Shown here piece after piece: positions 46,821 through 58,118 of a stretch of 64,000 nucleotides of DNA (its first letter is position 1; each line of letters opens with the position of its first letter). The notes under the pieces are model-generated. The model made no database searches, was not told the DNA's origin, and saw only the letters and a list, made by a program, of their open reading frames with translations. This DNA is from Erythrophleum ivorense. Taxonomy: Eukaryota > Streptophyta > Magnoliopsida > Fabales > Fabaceae. The translations under genes and the position numbers were made by a program. The stretch covers positions 16,288,556-16,352,555 of the forward strand of contig JAIUCV010000001.1 of the NCBI GenBank assembly GCA_026724425.1. Direction: 5' to 3'.

Positions 46821-47335
46821 TCAATGAAAGAAATGATGATGCTTCTTTACATGAGCCTCTTTATATTCTTTCTTTGCCTCTTTTTTCTCATGATGTTCAT
46901 GAAACGCATATCCCCCTACTCCAACGGCAGCTACTGCTGCTATCTCCTCCTCTATCTTGTGCCTATGTGCATGTTCTGGGTCTTTCTCTGCCTTGTGCTT
47001 CTCATGCTACAATTAATTAAGCAAAATTAACAAACACACAAATATATTGGCCAAAAAAAAAAATCATGACTTAAAATCATCACAAAAAATTGTGTCTTCG
47101 ATTAATCATAATTATGAATGACAATTAATGATTAATTGCAGGTTTGTGTTAAAAGAAATATTATGGTTTGATTAATTACCAAAGCGAAGGCACCAGCAGC
47201 AACAGCTCCCAGCTCACCAAGTTGCTCCATATGCTTGTGGTGCTTCTCTTCCTTTTTGTAGTCAACCAGACCGGTAGGGTTGTCTTCCTCCTTGTGGTGG
47301 TGGTGGTGGCGGCGGCGGCGATTCTCTTCAGCCAT
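46821..47335 (-). CDS. ASR: ASR2: abscisic acid, stress and ripening protein (ABA/WDS domain)
   Basis: Two-exon minus-strand gene. Exon 1 (47335-47180) encodes 52 residues; the intron is 47179-47007 (173 bases, GT...AG, phase 0); exon 2 (47006-46821) encodes 61 residues, total 113. Characterised ASRs are small stress-induced zinc- and DNA-binding or chaperone-like proteins. Residues 6-14 are RRRRHHHHH; the ABA/WDS domain begins at YKKEEKHHKHMEQLGELGAV and continues in exon 2 with HEKHKAEKDPEHAHRHKIEE, then EIAAVAAV and YAFHEHHEKKEAKKE. The SETTEV segment of classical ASRs is absent and the end is HHHFFH instead of HLFG. The start has a strong context (CCACCATGGCT). It is the first of three close tandem relatives. 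A TATA-like box lies at 47431-47440. Confidence 0.93.
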
Positions 47336-47430
47336 GGTGGTTTGGAAATAAGATGGTGATTTGTATGCTGCAGATAAAATAATGATATGCTTCCTGCCTA
47401 GTGTGTTGGGGGTTTCTGTGGGAAGCTAAG

Positions 47431-47440
47431 CTACTTATAA
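47431..47440 (-). promoter_or_regulatory. TATA box of ASR2
   Basis: Reads TTATAAGTAG on the minus strand, about 100 bases upstream of the start. One base differs from the TATAAATAG of ASR1, ASR3 and ASR4. Confidence 0.6.
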
Positions 47441-50030
47441 GTTCCATTCTTGTTGATAATTTCTTATTAATAGGGCATTTATTGTTCGTATGTTTTGTTT
47501 TGGGATTGAAACAACTCATTTTTCTCCTAAATTTTTTGTGTATCACAAGACAAACAAGTGAACACTGTATCACAAAAACGAAAAATAACTGAACAATAAT
47601 ATTTGTAGGGCAAAGTGAAAGAATAAAATAGTAAAAATAGACCTGCCAAACTTCCTAATTATAAGAAATATATCGTGTTGGAAAAGAAATTATTAAGAAA
47701 AATTGCATAGCTCATGTTAGATAAAGTTAGTTTAAAAGGAATGCAGTTTCGTTCGATCGTCCAGATTAAATATGGACATTCCATATTCTTTTATTATTTT
47801 TTTTAAATTTTTTAAATTTTAAATAAAGAAATACACAAAATAAATACAATTTTATAACTCTGGATTTTTAAAAAAATAATATTTGATATTAAAAAATTTT
47901 AAAAAAAAAATTAATGAGATCTAAATCGTCCAAATTTTAATTTGAATGATTCAGATATTTATACAAAACAAAAGTATTGCGTATTCCTGTTTTGCAAAAG
48001 TAGAGAAACCACATCCGTCTAAAAGATATAAAAGAATTTAAATGGTTTAGTGAAAACTTTCTTGTAAGATTGAACTTACGATCTTTGTAAATCTTACTAG
48101 TTAGGGCAAAGCCAAATTTGTCCCACAGTCGATATATGCCTTCTTTTGTAAGTATGTAATATTAAATTTTAATATTATGTCTTTACAAATTTAAAATTTT
48201 GAATTCACTGAATCTATTAAATTTAGTAAACTTATACATGTATTTTTTTTAATTTTTGACACTTGAAGTTGAATCTACAAAATTCACACATATATTTTTT
48301 TATTTCTTTTTTTTTTTCTCATTTTCTTATTTTTTTTCCAAATTGCCCCTTACCTTCTGTAAGAATTTTCTTTTGGCAAATTGACAGTGCCTTGTCTATA
48401 TAAATTTTTGTAAATTCACAGTCATAAATTTTTGCAATGCTTTGTATGTATAGATTTTTGTAAATTGACAATAATAAAATTTTATGCTTCATCAGACTTT
48501 AAAAATGCTTTTTTGAACTATTTGCTTAACTATTATGAAATATGTTGAGATATAATTTTTTTTAATGATCTTTATTATACATTACATAAGTATTAAAAAT
48601 ATCTTATGAGTTTTTAGGTTGTAAAGTTGTTGATATTAATATAAAGAATAATTCTCAGTATACTGTTCATTTAAATTCAAACTTAATTTTAAATTTAGGA
48701 GGGAGAAAAGTAAAATATTATTAGTAAATAAATTTTGTTTAGCTTAATCCAAAAATTTAAAAGAAAGTATTTTATTTAAATAATATACTATAAATGTATA
48801 AAAATTCTTTAAATAAGATATTAAAAAAATTTTTGACAAAAAAAATTCTTTTGTCCCTTCATTTAGAGTCCTAGCTCCGCCATTGATAGTAAATATTTTA
48901 AGGATTAATTAATTGAAACCAAGTCAAATGAGATAGGAAAAAGAGCACGGAATGATTTTCTAAAGAAAATATAAAAATTATATTTCCTATTCATATGATC
49001 TTAAATAAATATATTTATACACACACACACACAAGTTGGCATATAGTGAACTATATATTTTGTGAAAGAAAAGCCCCTTCCGAGTTAAATTAATTGATAT
49101 ATAGCTGTTATATATCAAAAGTCATCTGCCATTAAGGGTTAGGATTAGCCAATAAAGTCTAATTGAGAAACCTAGTCGAAACATATTAGTTGATGACATG
49201 AGCTAGTTGAAGTTTTATTATTTACTGATGGAGTAACAAACATCATGCAAAATACACAGAAGTCTCTAAAAAAATTGTTTTACAACTTCTTTTATTTTTA
49301 GTCATTTATCAATTTTACTTAATTTTTTATTGCTTTTTTATAATTGTTTTCAGCCAAATTTCCAATTAAATTATGTTCTATCTCTTTTAAAGTCTTTCTC
49401 TTGTTAATTCCAGAGTTTGTATAGTTTTTTGCTATTAAATTCAATAGCCTTTTTCATTTACAGACTCCACATTTTTAATTTCATGCATTATTGACACTTT
49501 CATCATAATCTTCGAATATTTAAGTCAACATATGGTTTCCTATCATCTATTTGAACATCTACGTGTTGATATCAAATTAATTCATGACAAGTCTAGTATA
49601 TTTTTTGTTGATTTGGATTCTCTTAGTCTATATGGATAAATGGTATTAGGATTTTGTATAAAAAAAATTCATGAAGGAATTATTTTGTATGAATCAAAAA
49701 GTCTGAGGATCCATGATTATCTTTTAGAGTTCAAAAGAGTAAAATGCACATATCTCCTAAATTGAGAAGAATTGTTTACATTTTGGCTAAAGAAAGCAAG
49801 ATTGGTAAACCAAAATCTCCAATGCTGGGAATCTTGTGTGTGAAGATTGAATAAATGACGCACATATAACAGGATAGGAAAATTGTATTTCACATATAAA
49901 GACATACAAATAAATCACTTATGTATTATTAAAATCCACCCTGCTCGCAGGAAACATACACTAATTAGTTATCCAGAAGGGATTCGCAGACTAGTATACC
50001 CGATCCATCTTCTTCTGTGATTAACTAAAA

Positions 50031-50549
50031 TCAATGAAAGAAATGGTGATGCTTCTTTCCATAAGCTTTTTCATATTCTTTCTTTGCCTCTTTTTTCTTA
50101 TGATGCTCATGAAACGCATATCCCCCTGCTCCAACGGCAACTGCTGCTGCTATCTCCTCCTCTATCTTGTGCCTATGTGCATGTTCTGGGTCTTTCTTTG
50201 CCTTGTGTTTTTCATGCTACAATTAATTAAGCAAAATTAATAAGCACACAAATATATTAGCCAAAAAAAAAAAATCATAAATTAAGATCTTCCCAAGAGA
50301 GTTTGTGTCTTCAATTAATCATAATTATGAATAAAAATTAATGATTAATTGCAGATCTGTGTTAAAAGAGATATTATGTTTAACTAATATTACCAAAGCG
50401 ACACCAGCAGCAACAGCTCCTAGCTCACCAAGGTGCTCCATGTGTTTGTGGTGCTTCTCTTCCTTTCTGTAATCAACCTCGCCGGCAAGGTGTCCGTTGT
50501 TGTGGTGGTGGTGGCGATGGCGATGGCGATGGCGATTCCCTTCAGCCAT
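50031..50549 (-). CDS. ASR: ASR3: abscisic acid, stress and ripening protein (ABA/WDS domain)
   Basis: Exon 1 (50549-50394) encodes 52 residues, the intron is 50393-50217 (177 bases, phase 0), and exon 2 (50216-50031) encodes 61 residues, total 113. Residues 6-16 alternate His and Arg (RHRHRHRHHHH). The domain starts at DYRKEEKHHKHMEHLGELGA. Just before the intron, ASR2 and ASR4 read AGAFAL but this gene reads AGVAL, an in-frame three-base deletion. Exon 2 reads HEKHKAKKDPEHAHRHKIEE, then EIAAAVAVGAGGYAFHEHH, ending KKHHHFFH. The frame is intact and TATAAATAG lies at 50642-50650. It is closest to ASR4: their exon 2 proteins differ at one residue by my reading (E to Q in the KIEE block). Confidence 0.93.
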
Positions 50550-50641
50550 GGTGGTTTCTAAATAAGATGATCTGTTGTCTGGAGAGAAAATAATGATATG
50601 CTTCTTGCTTTGTGTGTTGAGGGTTTCTATGGGAAGCTAAG

Positions 50642-50650
50642 CTATTTATA
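50642..50650 (-). promoter_or_regulatory. TATA box of ASR3
   Basis: TATAAATAG on the minus strand, about 95 bases upstream of the start codon. Confidence 0.65.
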
Positions 50651-51258
50651 ATTCCATTCTTGTTGATAAGATGATTTGTCGTATGTGTTTGTTTTGGAGT
50701 TGAAACCGTTAATTTATCTCTTAGCTCTTTAAGTTTCTTTTGTATACCAAAAGATAAATAAGGGAATAGTATATAACCAAAAAATGATTAAGTGAACGTT
50801 GATATTTGTAAGGCAACGTGAAATATAAAATAGTCAAAATAGACGTGTCAAACTTCTTAATTAAGAAATATGCCGCGTTTGAAAGGAAAATCTCAAGAAA
50901 AACTGCAAAGGCCGTGTTAGATAAATTGAGTCCAAAAGATTTAAAAGAATTTAAAGAGCACAGATCTCTGCAATAGTACAATAAGCTCATTTATTATTAT
51001 TATTATTATTATTAAGTTTAAAATTATAATTTGAAGATAAATATTTTAATTATAAAAAATAATTTTAGCTAAAATTTTTAAATATCAATTTTTCCAATTA
51101 AAATGTTTGTCCTCAAAATTATAATTCTTACTTTATATATTCATTTTTAAACTAAAAAAAAAAATACAACTTGCTCATTCCCCTTTAGTAAAGGATTTGT
51201 GCCCAAATTTAAATTGTCTCATGAAACTTTCTTCTAGGATTGAACTTATAATCTTCAT

Positions 51259-51417
51259 TGTCAATGTAACCAGAGAGAAGAAGGTTTGTATTATGGAGAC
51301 GGAAAATGAATTACTCTACAATCAAGAAGGATGTACACTACCTTTATATCCTAGGACCTGCGTTAGGTAGTTATAACCGAGTATAGGTTTTGTTATAACT
51401 ATTTAACTTCTCTAACA
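51259..51417 (-). repeat. 3' LTR of the copia element
   Basis: On the minus strand it begins TGTTAGAGAAGTT and ends in TTGACA. It is 159 bases, the same length as the partner at 61299-61457, with 14 differences counted by eye (11 transitions, 3 transversions) and no indel. Confidence 0.92.
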
Positions 51418-51780
51418 TGCTTCCTCGAATCGAGGTGCCTATCTACACCAATGCTTTTCTTAAAATCTAAGAAAACAGAACTAGACACAGCTTTGGTCAA
51501 ACCATCTACAACTTGACTAGATGCAGGAATATGTTTCACTATTATTTCCTTTGTAATGGCCTTCTCAGCAACAAAATGAATATCCAACTCTATGTGCTTA
51601 GTTCGAGTATGCAGAAATGGATTAGTAGTCATCACGACAGCACTCTGATTATCACAGAGAATATATGGTGGAGTAGCAAGCTGAATTTGAAGCTCAGACA
51701 GTAAAGATTTAAGCCTGGATACTTCTACAACCATTGCTACCACGCTTCGATATTCTGCTTTTGTGCTGGACTGAGCTACT
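51399..51780 (-). pseudogene. Copia RNase H
   Basis: The frame includes MVAMVVEVSRLKSLLSELQI, CDNQSAVVMTTNPFLHTRTK and HIELDIHFVAEK, all standard RNase H blocks. Its end (HVREVK) runs into the 3' LTR. This part is well preserved, though upstream pol is damaged. Confidence 0.85.
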
Positions 51781-52691
51781 GTGGCCTATTTCTTGGACGA
51801 CTAGGACACAAGGTTATTATTGAAAAAGACACAAAAGCCAGTTGTGCTTTTCCTATCGTTACAATTAGAGGCCTAATCTGCATCACAATATGCCGTGAGG
51901 ACTTCATTTTTGCATGGTTTAATTGTGAGACCATGATCAAGGGTGCCAACCAGGTAATGAAGAATTTTCTTGACTGCCTTCTGATGAGTCTTAGTGGAGA
52001 CTGCATGAATTGACACACTTTATTGACAACAAAGCTTATTTTTGGTCTTGTTATAGTAGCATATTGTAGGGCACCCACTACTGATCTATAGAGAGAAGGA
52101 TCTTCTATTTTATCATTACCATTCCTATAAAGTTTGAGACCAATAGTTATAGGTGTATGCATTCCTTTGTAGAATGACAATTTTGCTCTGGTCAATATAT
52201 CTCGTATATATTTGCCCTGTGACAAGTGAAGGGAACTACCAGGTGAGACTTTCGCTTCTATGCCAAGAAAATAACTCAATAGTCCGAGATCCTTAAGTGA
52301 GAATTCCTTGTTCAAAGTGCTATGAGAGCTTAGATTTCTTTACTTAAGGTACTAGTAATCAAGATATCATCCACATAAACAAGTAAATAGAGGGTATATT
52401 GCTTTGAAGTTTTGATGAAGAGAAAATGATCACACTTGTTGGAAGTAAATCCAAGTTGAAAAAGGGTGGAGGCCAATTTATCAAACCAAGCTCTCAGTGC
52501 CTGTTTAAGTCTATAGAGAGCTTTGTTTAACTTGTAAACCAGCTGCTTGTTATAGTGCTCAAATCCCTTTGGTTGTTGCATATAAACCTCTTCTTGGAGA
52601 ACTCCATTGAGAAAAGCATTGTTCACATCAATTTGATGAACAAGCCAACTATGGGAGACAACCAGGGAGAGAACAATTTTAATGGTGATTG
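51776..52691 (-). pseudogene. Copia reverse transcriptase, second part
   Basis: Continues from the LINE insertion with KPITIKIVLSLVVSHSW, then NNAFLNGVLQEEVYMQQPKG, the catalytic YVDDILI near 52365, and after one stop KDLGLLSYFLGIE and LSQGKYIRDILTRAKLSFYK. There is one stop between 52330 and 52315, and the downstream end drifts out of frame. The YVDD box is intact. Confidence 0.88.
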
Positions 52692-52708
52692 GCTTGGTAA
52701 TAGGGCTA
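52692..52708. repeat. RTE target-site duplication, left
   Basis: GCTTGGTAATAGGGCTA here matches GCTTGATAATAGGGCTA at 55875-55891, 16 of 17 bases. It lies in the copia RT codons for the conserved ETFSP block. Confidence 0.88.
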
Positions 52709-52803
52709 TGACGAGCCTTGATGCAAATTAATTTTCATAACCAGTTCCAAGCCCGGAAAAAACAGGAGGGTTGTGTTAGGCAATCGACAGCCAACGTAAA
52801 ATT

Positions 52804-54258
52804 TTGTCGAATCTTTATGACATGGACAATCGATATATTAAACGTAATGCTAGGACGTTGCCCGGAAGTAACGCGTTGTATAGCTCGAGTACAGTGACAA
52901 GTGAGCAAGAGCCGCTACATCGTCACCTGAGTGTAGTGAAAAATAAGCAAGGGCTTCCACATTTTCGTGAACGGATGTGGGTAAAGAAGTTAGTTCATGA
53001 GAGTAGGATTCGTTTTGGGACTTGGAATATAGGTACACTTACGGGTAAGTCAATGGAAATAGTAGATACCATGATTAGGAGGAAAATTAATTTTATGTGT
53101 TTACAAGAAACTAAATGGGTAGGAGAAAAAGTAAAAGAATTAAACACTTCGGGTTTTAAACTTTGGTATACTGGAAAGGATAAATCTAGAAATGGAGTAG
53201 GTATAATTGTAGATAAGTTTTGGAAAAATACTATAGTGGATGTAAAAAGGTTAAGAGATAGAATCATTGCATTAAAGTTAGTAGTGGAAAAGAAAATTTT
53301 TAATGTCATTAGTGCCTATACACCACAAGTAGGATTAGAAGAATATCACAAAGTAAAGTTTTGGGAGGATTTAGAATGTTTAGTTCAGGAAATACCATTA
53401 GGAGAAAGATTCTTTTAGGAAGGGATCTAAATGGTCATGTGGGAAGTGTATCTTCAGGTTACGAGGGTGTTCATGGAGGATACGGCATAGGAGAAGCAAA
53501 TGCAGAGGGTAAAACTATTCTAGACTTTTCATTGACGTTTGATCTTATATTAGCTAACACTTGTTTTAGAAAGCGTGAGGAACATCTTATCACGTACAAA
53601 AGTGGAAGGGTATGTAAGAAAATCGGATAGAAAACTTTGTATGGATTGCAAAGTTATACCTGGAGAGAGTTTAACTACTCAACATAGAGTTTTGGTGATG
53701 GATGTACGAGTTAGGAGGGGAGTAAAAAACAAAGGCCAAAATAGGGTGTTAAGAACTAAGTTGTGGCAACTAAAAGGAGATAAAGAAAAGAATGTACAGA
53801 AACGGATTGTAGAGGAAGGACCTTGGGAAATACAAGGAAGTACTAACGATATGTGGAATGGAATGGCTAATGAGATTAGGAAAGTGGCAAAGGAAATATT
53901 AGGTGAATCAAAAGGTTTTGGACCTAGAGATAAAGAATCTTGGTGGTGGGATGCAAGCGTGCAAGATAAAGTTAAAGTTAAGAGGGAGTGTTATAAAGTG
54001 TGGTCATTATGTAGGAGTAATGAAAATTGGGAGAAATATAAAGTAGCTAAGAAAGAGACTAAGAAAGCAGTGAGCGAAGCAAGAATGAGGGCATTCGATG
54101 GGTTATACCAATCTTTAGGTACTAAAGTTGGGGAAAGAAATATTTATAAGTTAGCTAAAAGTAGGGAAAGAAAGATAAGAGACGTTGACCAAGTAAAATG
54201 TATTAAAAATGAAGAAGGTAAAGTCTTGGTCACGAAACAAGATATCAGAGAACGGTGA
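52804..54258 (+). pseudogene. RTE endonuclease domain and linker, frameshifted
   Basis: An apurinic/apyrimidinic-type endonuclease that would nick target DNA. In the first frame (52804-53418) the motifs TWNIGTLTGKS and FMCLQETKW are seen. The frame shifts near 53400 to carry GRDLNGHVGS (the usual motif has G-D before the N, so one residue is altered) and HLITYKSGR. It shifts again near 53600, to carry TQHRVLVMDV with the catalytic His. A basic linker follows, ending in a TGA at 54256-54258. All endonuclease blocks are present in order, but no single frame spans them. Confidence 0.88.
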
Positions 54259-54303
54259 AAGAATTATTTTCATAGGCTTTTTAATGAAGGTCATGAGATT
54301 GCA

Positions 54304-55835
54304 TTGCAATCAGATAGATTAGACACTAGAGAAGAGGATCAAAATTATACTTTTTATCGTAGGATTTGTGAGTCAGAGGTAAAAGAAGTATTAAAGAGAA
54401 TGGAGAGTGGTAGAGCAGTTGGACCGGATAATATACCTATTGAGGTATGGAAGGGTTTAGGAAGGAAAGATATAAGTTGGCTCACAAAGTTATTTGATGA
54501 AATTATGAGATCTAAGAGAATGCCAGATGAGTGGAGGAGAAGTTCTTTAATTCCTATTTATAAGAATAAGGGGGACATTCAAGATTGTGCAATTATAGAG
54601 GAATTAAGCTTATGAGCCACACAATAAAATTATGGGAAATAGTAATTGAGTAACAATTAAGGAAAGAGACCCAAGTTACGGAGAATCAATTTGGTTTTAT
54701 GCTAGGAAGGTCAACTATGGAAGCAATATATTTGTTGCGATGATTAATGGAGCGATATCGAGAGAATCGAAGAGATTTACACATGGTGTTTATCGATTTG
54801 GAAAAAGCATATGATAGAGTACCAAGAAAGGTTCTATGGAAGGCTTTGGAGAAAAAAGGAGTTCGTATAGCTTATATTCGAGCAATACAAGATATGTATA
54901 GTGAGGGTACAACTAGTGTAGTAACTAAAGGTGGACGTACAGAAGATTTTCCAATAACTATTGGTTTACATCAAGGGTCAACTCTGAGTCCTTATCTATT
55001 TACTTTAGTATTGGATGTGCTTACTGAACATATCCAAGAGCCGGTACCACGGTGTATGCTATTTGCAGATGATATTGTCTTAGTTGGGGAATCGAGAGTA
55101 GAAATGAATGAGAAGTTAGAGAGGTGGAGATTAGCTTTAGAAACTTATGAATTTCGTTTAAGTAGAAATAAAACTGAGTATATGGAGTGTAAGTTTAGTA
55201 AGAGACACATTACTTCTAGCGTAGAAGTGAAAGTTGGAGAACATATTATACCACAAGTCACACGATTTAAATATCTTGGATCCGTCATACAACATAATGG
55301 GGAAATAGAAGAAGACGTAAAACATAGGATTCAAGTGGGGTGGATGAAGTGGAGGAGTGCTTCAGGTGTTATTTGTGATAGAAGAGTACCACTCAAACTT
55401 AAGGGTAAATTCTATCGTACAGTTATAAGACCTACAATATTGTATGGAACTGAGTGTTGGGCAATAAAAAGTCAACAAGAGAATAAGTTCAATGTTGCAG
55501 AGATAAGAATGTTGCGTTGGATGAGTGGACACACTAGACGAGATCGGATTAGAAATGAATACATTAGAGAGAAAGTAGAAGTCGCCCTTATTGTGGAAAA
55601 GATTGTAGAATCAAGACTTAGATGGTTTGGTCATGTTGGAAGAAGACCTATAGAAGCCCCAGTTAGGAGAGTAGATGAGATAAAGAATGGTCCAATAATT
55701 AGAGGTAAAGGAAGACTAAGACAAACTATAGGAGAAATTATTAAGAGAGATTTAGATTTAAATGGTTTGTCTAAAAATATGATTTATGATAAGTGCTTAT
55801 GGCGTCGATTGATCCATGTAGCCGACCCCACTTAA
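54304..55835 (+). pseudogene. RTE reverse transcriptase, broken
   Basis: The first part (54304-54615) has GRAVGPDNIPIEVWKGLGRK and the PDEWRRSSLIPIYKNKGD block, then a stop and a frame change. The second (54747-55835, 362 codons) carries FIDLEKAYDRVPR, GLHQGSTLSPYLF, the catalytic FADDIVLVGE, then LGSVIQHNGEIEEDV, GTECWAIKSQ, WFGHVGRR and the family-typical end HVADPT. The catalytic residues are intact; only the break near 54610-54750 stops continuous translation of RT. Confidence 0.92.
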
Positions 55836-55846
55836 TGGGAAAAGGC

Positions 55847-55872
55847 TTTGTTGTTGTTGTTGTTGTTGTTGG
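55847..55872 (+). repeat. (TTG)n tail of the RTE LINE
   Basis: Eight or so TTG units directly before the right target-site duplication. This short repeat is the 3' terminus used by plant RTE elements in place of a poly-A tail. Confidence 0.9.
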
Positions 55873-55874
55873 CC

Positions 55875-55891
55875 GCTTGATAATAGGGCTA
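55875..55891. repeat. RTE target-site duplication, right
   Basis: Partner of 52692-52708. Beyond it the copia frame resumes on the minus strand. Confidence 0.88.
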
Positions 55892-56130
55892 AAGGTTTCG
55901 TGAAAGTCATGTCCTTCTTGTTGATGAAAGCCTTTGGTGTTACAAGGCACACTTTATGTTTCAACACTGAGCCATCTGGATTTTGTTTGATTTTGTAAAC
56001 CCATTTTGCAGCCAATAGCAGTTCTATTTAGGGGTAGCTTAACTAACTGCCATGTTTAGTTCCTTAAGAGTGCAGTATATTCCTCTTACATGGCATGCTT
56101 CCATTGTGGGGAGAGTAAAGCTTTAGCAAC
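55892..56130 (-). pseudogene. Copia reverse transcriptase, first part
   Basis: Minus-strand frame with KWVYKIKQNPDGSVLKHK, and in a shifted frame GHDFHETFSP where the LINE has inserted. It belongs with 51776-52691. A frameshift lies between the two blocks. Confidence 0.8.
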
Positions 56131-56419
56131 AGAGGAAGGTTCAGTCTCATAGTTTTCTATGGCATTGGACTCTATTTGAGTGAGGAGAACCTTAGGCTTT
56201 ACAATACCATTTTTGGACTGGGTGATCATTCCATGTGTAGAGACCTGTGATGGAGAGGGTGGCAATGGATCACAGGGGAGATCAATGTATAGATCATTGA
56301 CGTTGACTTCTATTGGAGGAGAGCCAAAAGGATCAGAAGGAATGGAACTACTAGGAGGAGCTTAAGTGGAAGGAGGACCAAAGATAGAAATGGCTTGTGA
56401 GACTGTGTGACCTGCATTG

Positions 56420-57500
56420 TTAGAAGGAGCAGTAGCAATATCCAGAACATTCATATAAGGTTAAGAAGGAACATAACAGGAGGGGATGGCTGGGAGGATT
56501 GGTAGAGTGAGTGGTTCTCATGGAACAATAAGGGGACACAGTTTTATTAAAGCGAATATCTCTAGCAAGGAAAATTCGACCACTAGGAGACCAACATTTA
56601 AATCCCTTGTGAAAAGAACTATATCCCAAAAAGAGACATTCAACATATTGAAACTCTACTTTGTGTTGATTATAAGGGCGTGTGAGAAGGTAACATGCAC
56701 AACTAAAGGTCTTGAGATGATAGTAGCTAAGCTATTTATGATAGAGTTTTTTGAATGGAGAAATTCCTCCTAATGTTGTAGAAGGTAACCTATTGATAAG
56801 ATATATTGCAATTAGAAAGGCGTCAGACCAAAAGGTTAAAAGAAGTGAAGCATTTGCAAGGAGTGTGAGACCCACTTCAGTTATATGTCTATGTTTACAT
56901 TTAGCAACACCATTTTGTTCATGGACATAATGATAACTTCTTCGGTGAAGGATGCCAGTAGCAGTGAGGTATTGAGAAATTTTATGAAACTCTCTTTCCC
57001 AATTTGACTGAAGAGCTTTAATGTTTATCTCAAATTGTAATTCAGCAATATTTTTTAAAGTTAGAAAGGCATTATATGCATCAAATTTGGTTTGTAAACA
57101 TAGTGTGTGGTTGTTGTACAGGAGTAAAATAACATGAGCTTGTAATTAAAGGTAAGTGCGGAACTGATGCAACAGGAGTGAGCTATTGGAAATGAGTGAA
57201 CTGGACATTGGTGACAGCATAGAGACCTTTATGAAGCTCTCTTTTCAACAGAGTTTGTTTAGTGGCTCGATCCTTGACACAACAAGAGGTAGAGTTAAAT
57301 TCAATGTATGCAGCATTATCAAGACACAACTTGGAGATACTTAACAGGTTTTTAATAATCTGAGATACAAGAAAAATATTAAAGAGGAATAAGGGACGGT
57401 TTGAAATTAAAAAGTGAAGATAAGAATTTCTTGAGGTAGGGATTGCTAAACCTAATCTATCCCCAATATTGATGTGTTCTGGACCATTAAAGGATGTTTT
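56420..57500 (-). pseudogene. Copia integrase, broken and partly deleted
   Basis: Recognisable parts on the minus strand are FDAYNAFLTLKNIAE at about 57080, HYVHEQNGVAKCKHRHITEV at about 56930-56870, a FWSDAFLIAIYLINR stretch at about 56840-56790 and GYSSFHKGFKCWSPSGRIFL at about 56600. Between the GLYAV block (near 57240) and the FDAYNAFL block only about 45 codons remain, instead of the usual stretch holding HHCC and the first catalytic Asp. I infer an internal deletion. Confidence 0.75.
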
Positions 57501-57526
57501 GTTCTAGATAGTAGTGCTATCAAAAG

Positions 57527-57800
57527 TTATATGATCAATGGCTCAGAATCAAGGTACCAAGCAAGGTCTGCTACCGTGTCAGAGGAGGCAAGTAAAGCTA
57601 CTAAGTGTTCTTTGTTCTGAGACTTTGAATGAGAGTGTGGATTTGTAACTGATAATGCCTGAAATGTTTGATCAAAACGATACCAACATGATCCTGCGAG
57701 ATGACCAACCTTACCACATAGTTGGCAAGTAATTCCATATTTATTGGTATTCATTCTAGACCCACGACCACATCTGCCATTCAGGAACCAAACTCTTCCT
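57527..57800 (-). pseudogene. Copia gag zinc knuckle and protease start
   Basis: CQLCGKVGHLAGSC at about 57727-57686 is a perfect CX2CX4HX4C zinc knuckle. About 45 residues later WYLDS appears, where the protease active site DSGA should be, but the following residues are EPLII, so the catalytic motif is damaged. Confidence 0.85.
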
Positions 57801-58113
57801 CTAGTAAAGTGAGTTCTACCACCTCATAAAGTGTGAGTAAGATTTGCTGAGATGTTAGTGTTTTCAATGATCTTTGTATTTCTCTCAATTCTAGCCTCTG
57901 GAGTAAGAAGTAGAGACTCAATGTTAGCCACTGTGTAAGAATCAAGTCTTGTGGAGACTGAGGTGATGAAAGAGTCGTATTCTTCAGAGAGTCTTTAAAA
58001 AATGTAGTCTATATGGTCAGATGTTGACATTGGAGATCCAATGGCTGTTAATGTTCTCGAGTTGAGTCTTCAGTAATTTGATCTTAGTGTGTGTTTGTGA
58101 GGCAAAGAAAGTT

Positions 58114-58118
58114 TGTAT
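58114..58118. repeat. Target-site duplication, left (TGTAT)
   Basis: TGTAT occurs again at 60927-60931. Joining the flanks at one copy leaves the copia gag frame open. Confidence 0.88.

Larger units (their letters stand above)
46525..49735. repeat. ASR tandem array, unit A
   Basis: About 3.2 kb holding ASR2 and its upstream region. It matches unit B (49736-51258 plus 61458-63080) in order; for example 46560-46640 matches 49770-49850, and 49535-49735 matches 62875-63085. The boundaries are set where the GTAAAATGCACATATCTCC segment starts the next unit. Confidence 0.8.
52709..55874 (+). mobile_element. RTE-type LINE, near full length, inactive
   Basis: A 3.17-kb non-LTR element with a 17-bp target-site duplication, an AP endonuclease followed by reverse transcriptase, no RNase H, and a (TTG)n tail at 55847-55872, which is the typical end of plant RTE elements. 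It is inserted antisense within the copia reverse transcriptase. The single pol frame is broken by at least four frame changes or stops (near 53400, 53600, 54258 and 54610-54750). The length and the 5' leader of about 95 bases suggest that little is missing. Confidence 0.93.

Noticed and set aside
46824..47030. Plus-strand frame rich in Met, Leu and Phe, repeated at 50034 and 63379, resembling a membrane peptide
   Set aside because: It is the antisense shadow of ASR exon 2 in each paralog; conservation reflects the real gene on the other strand.
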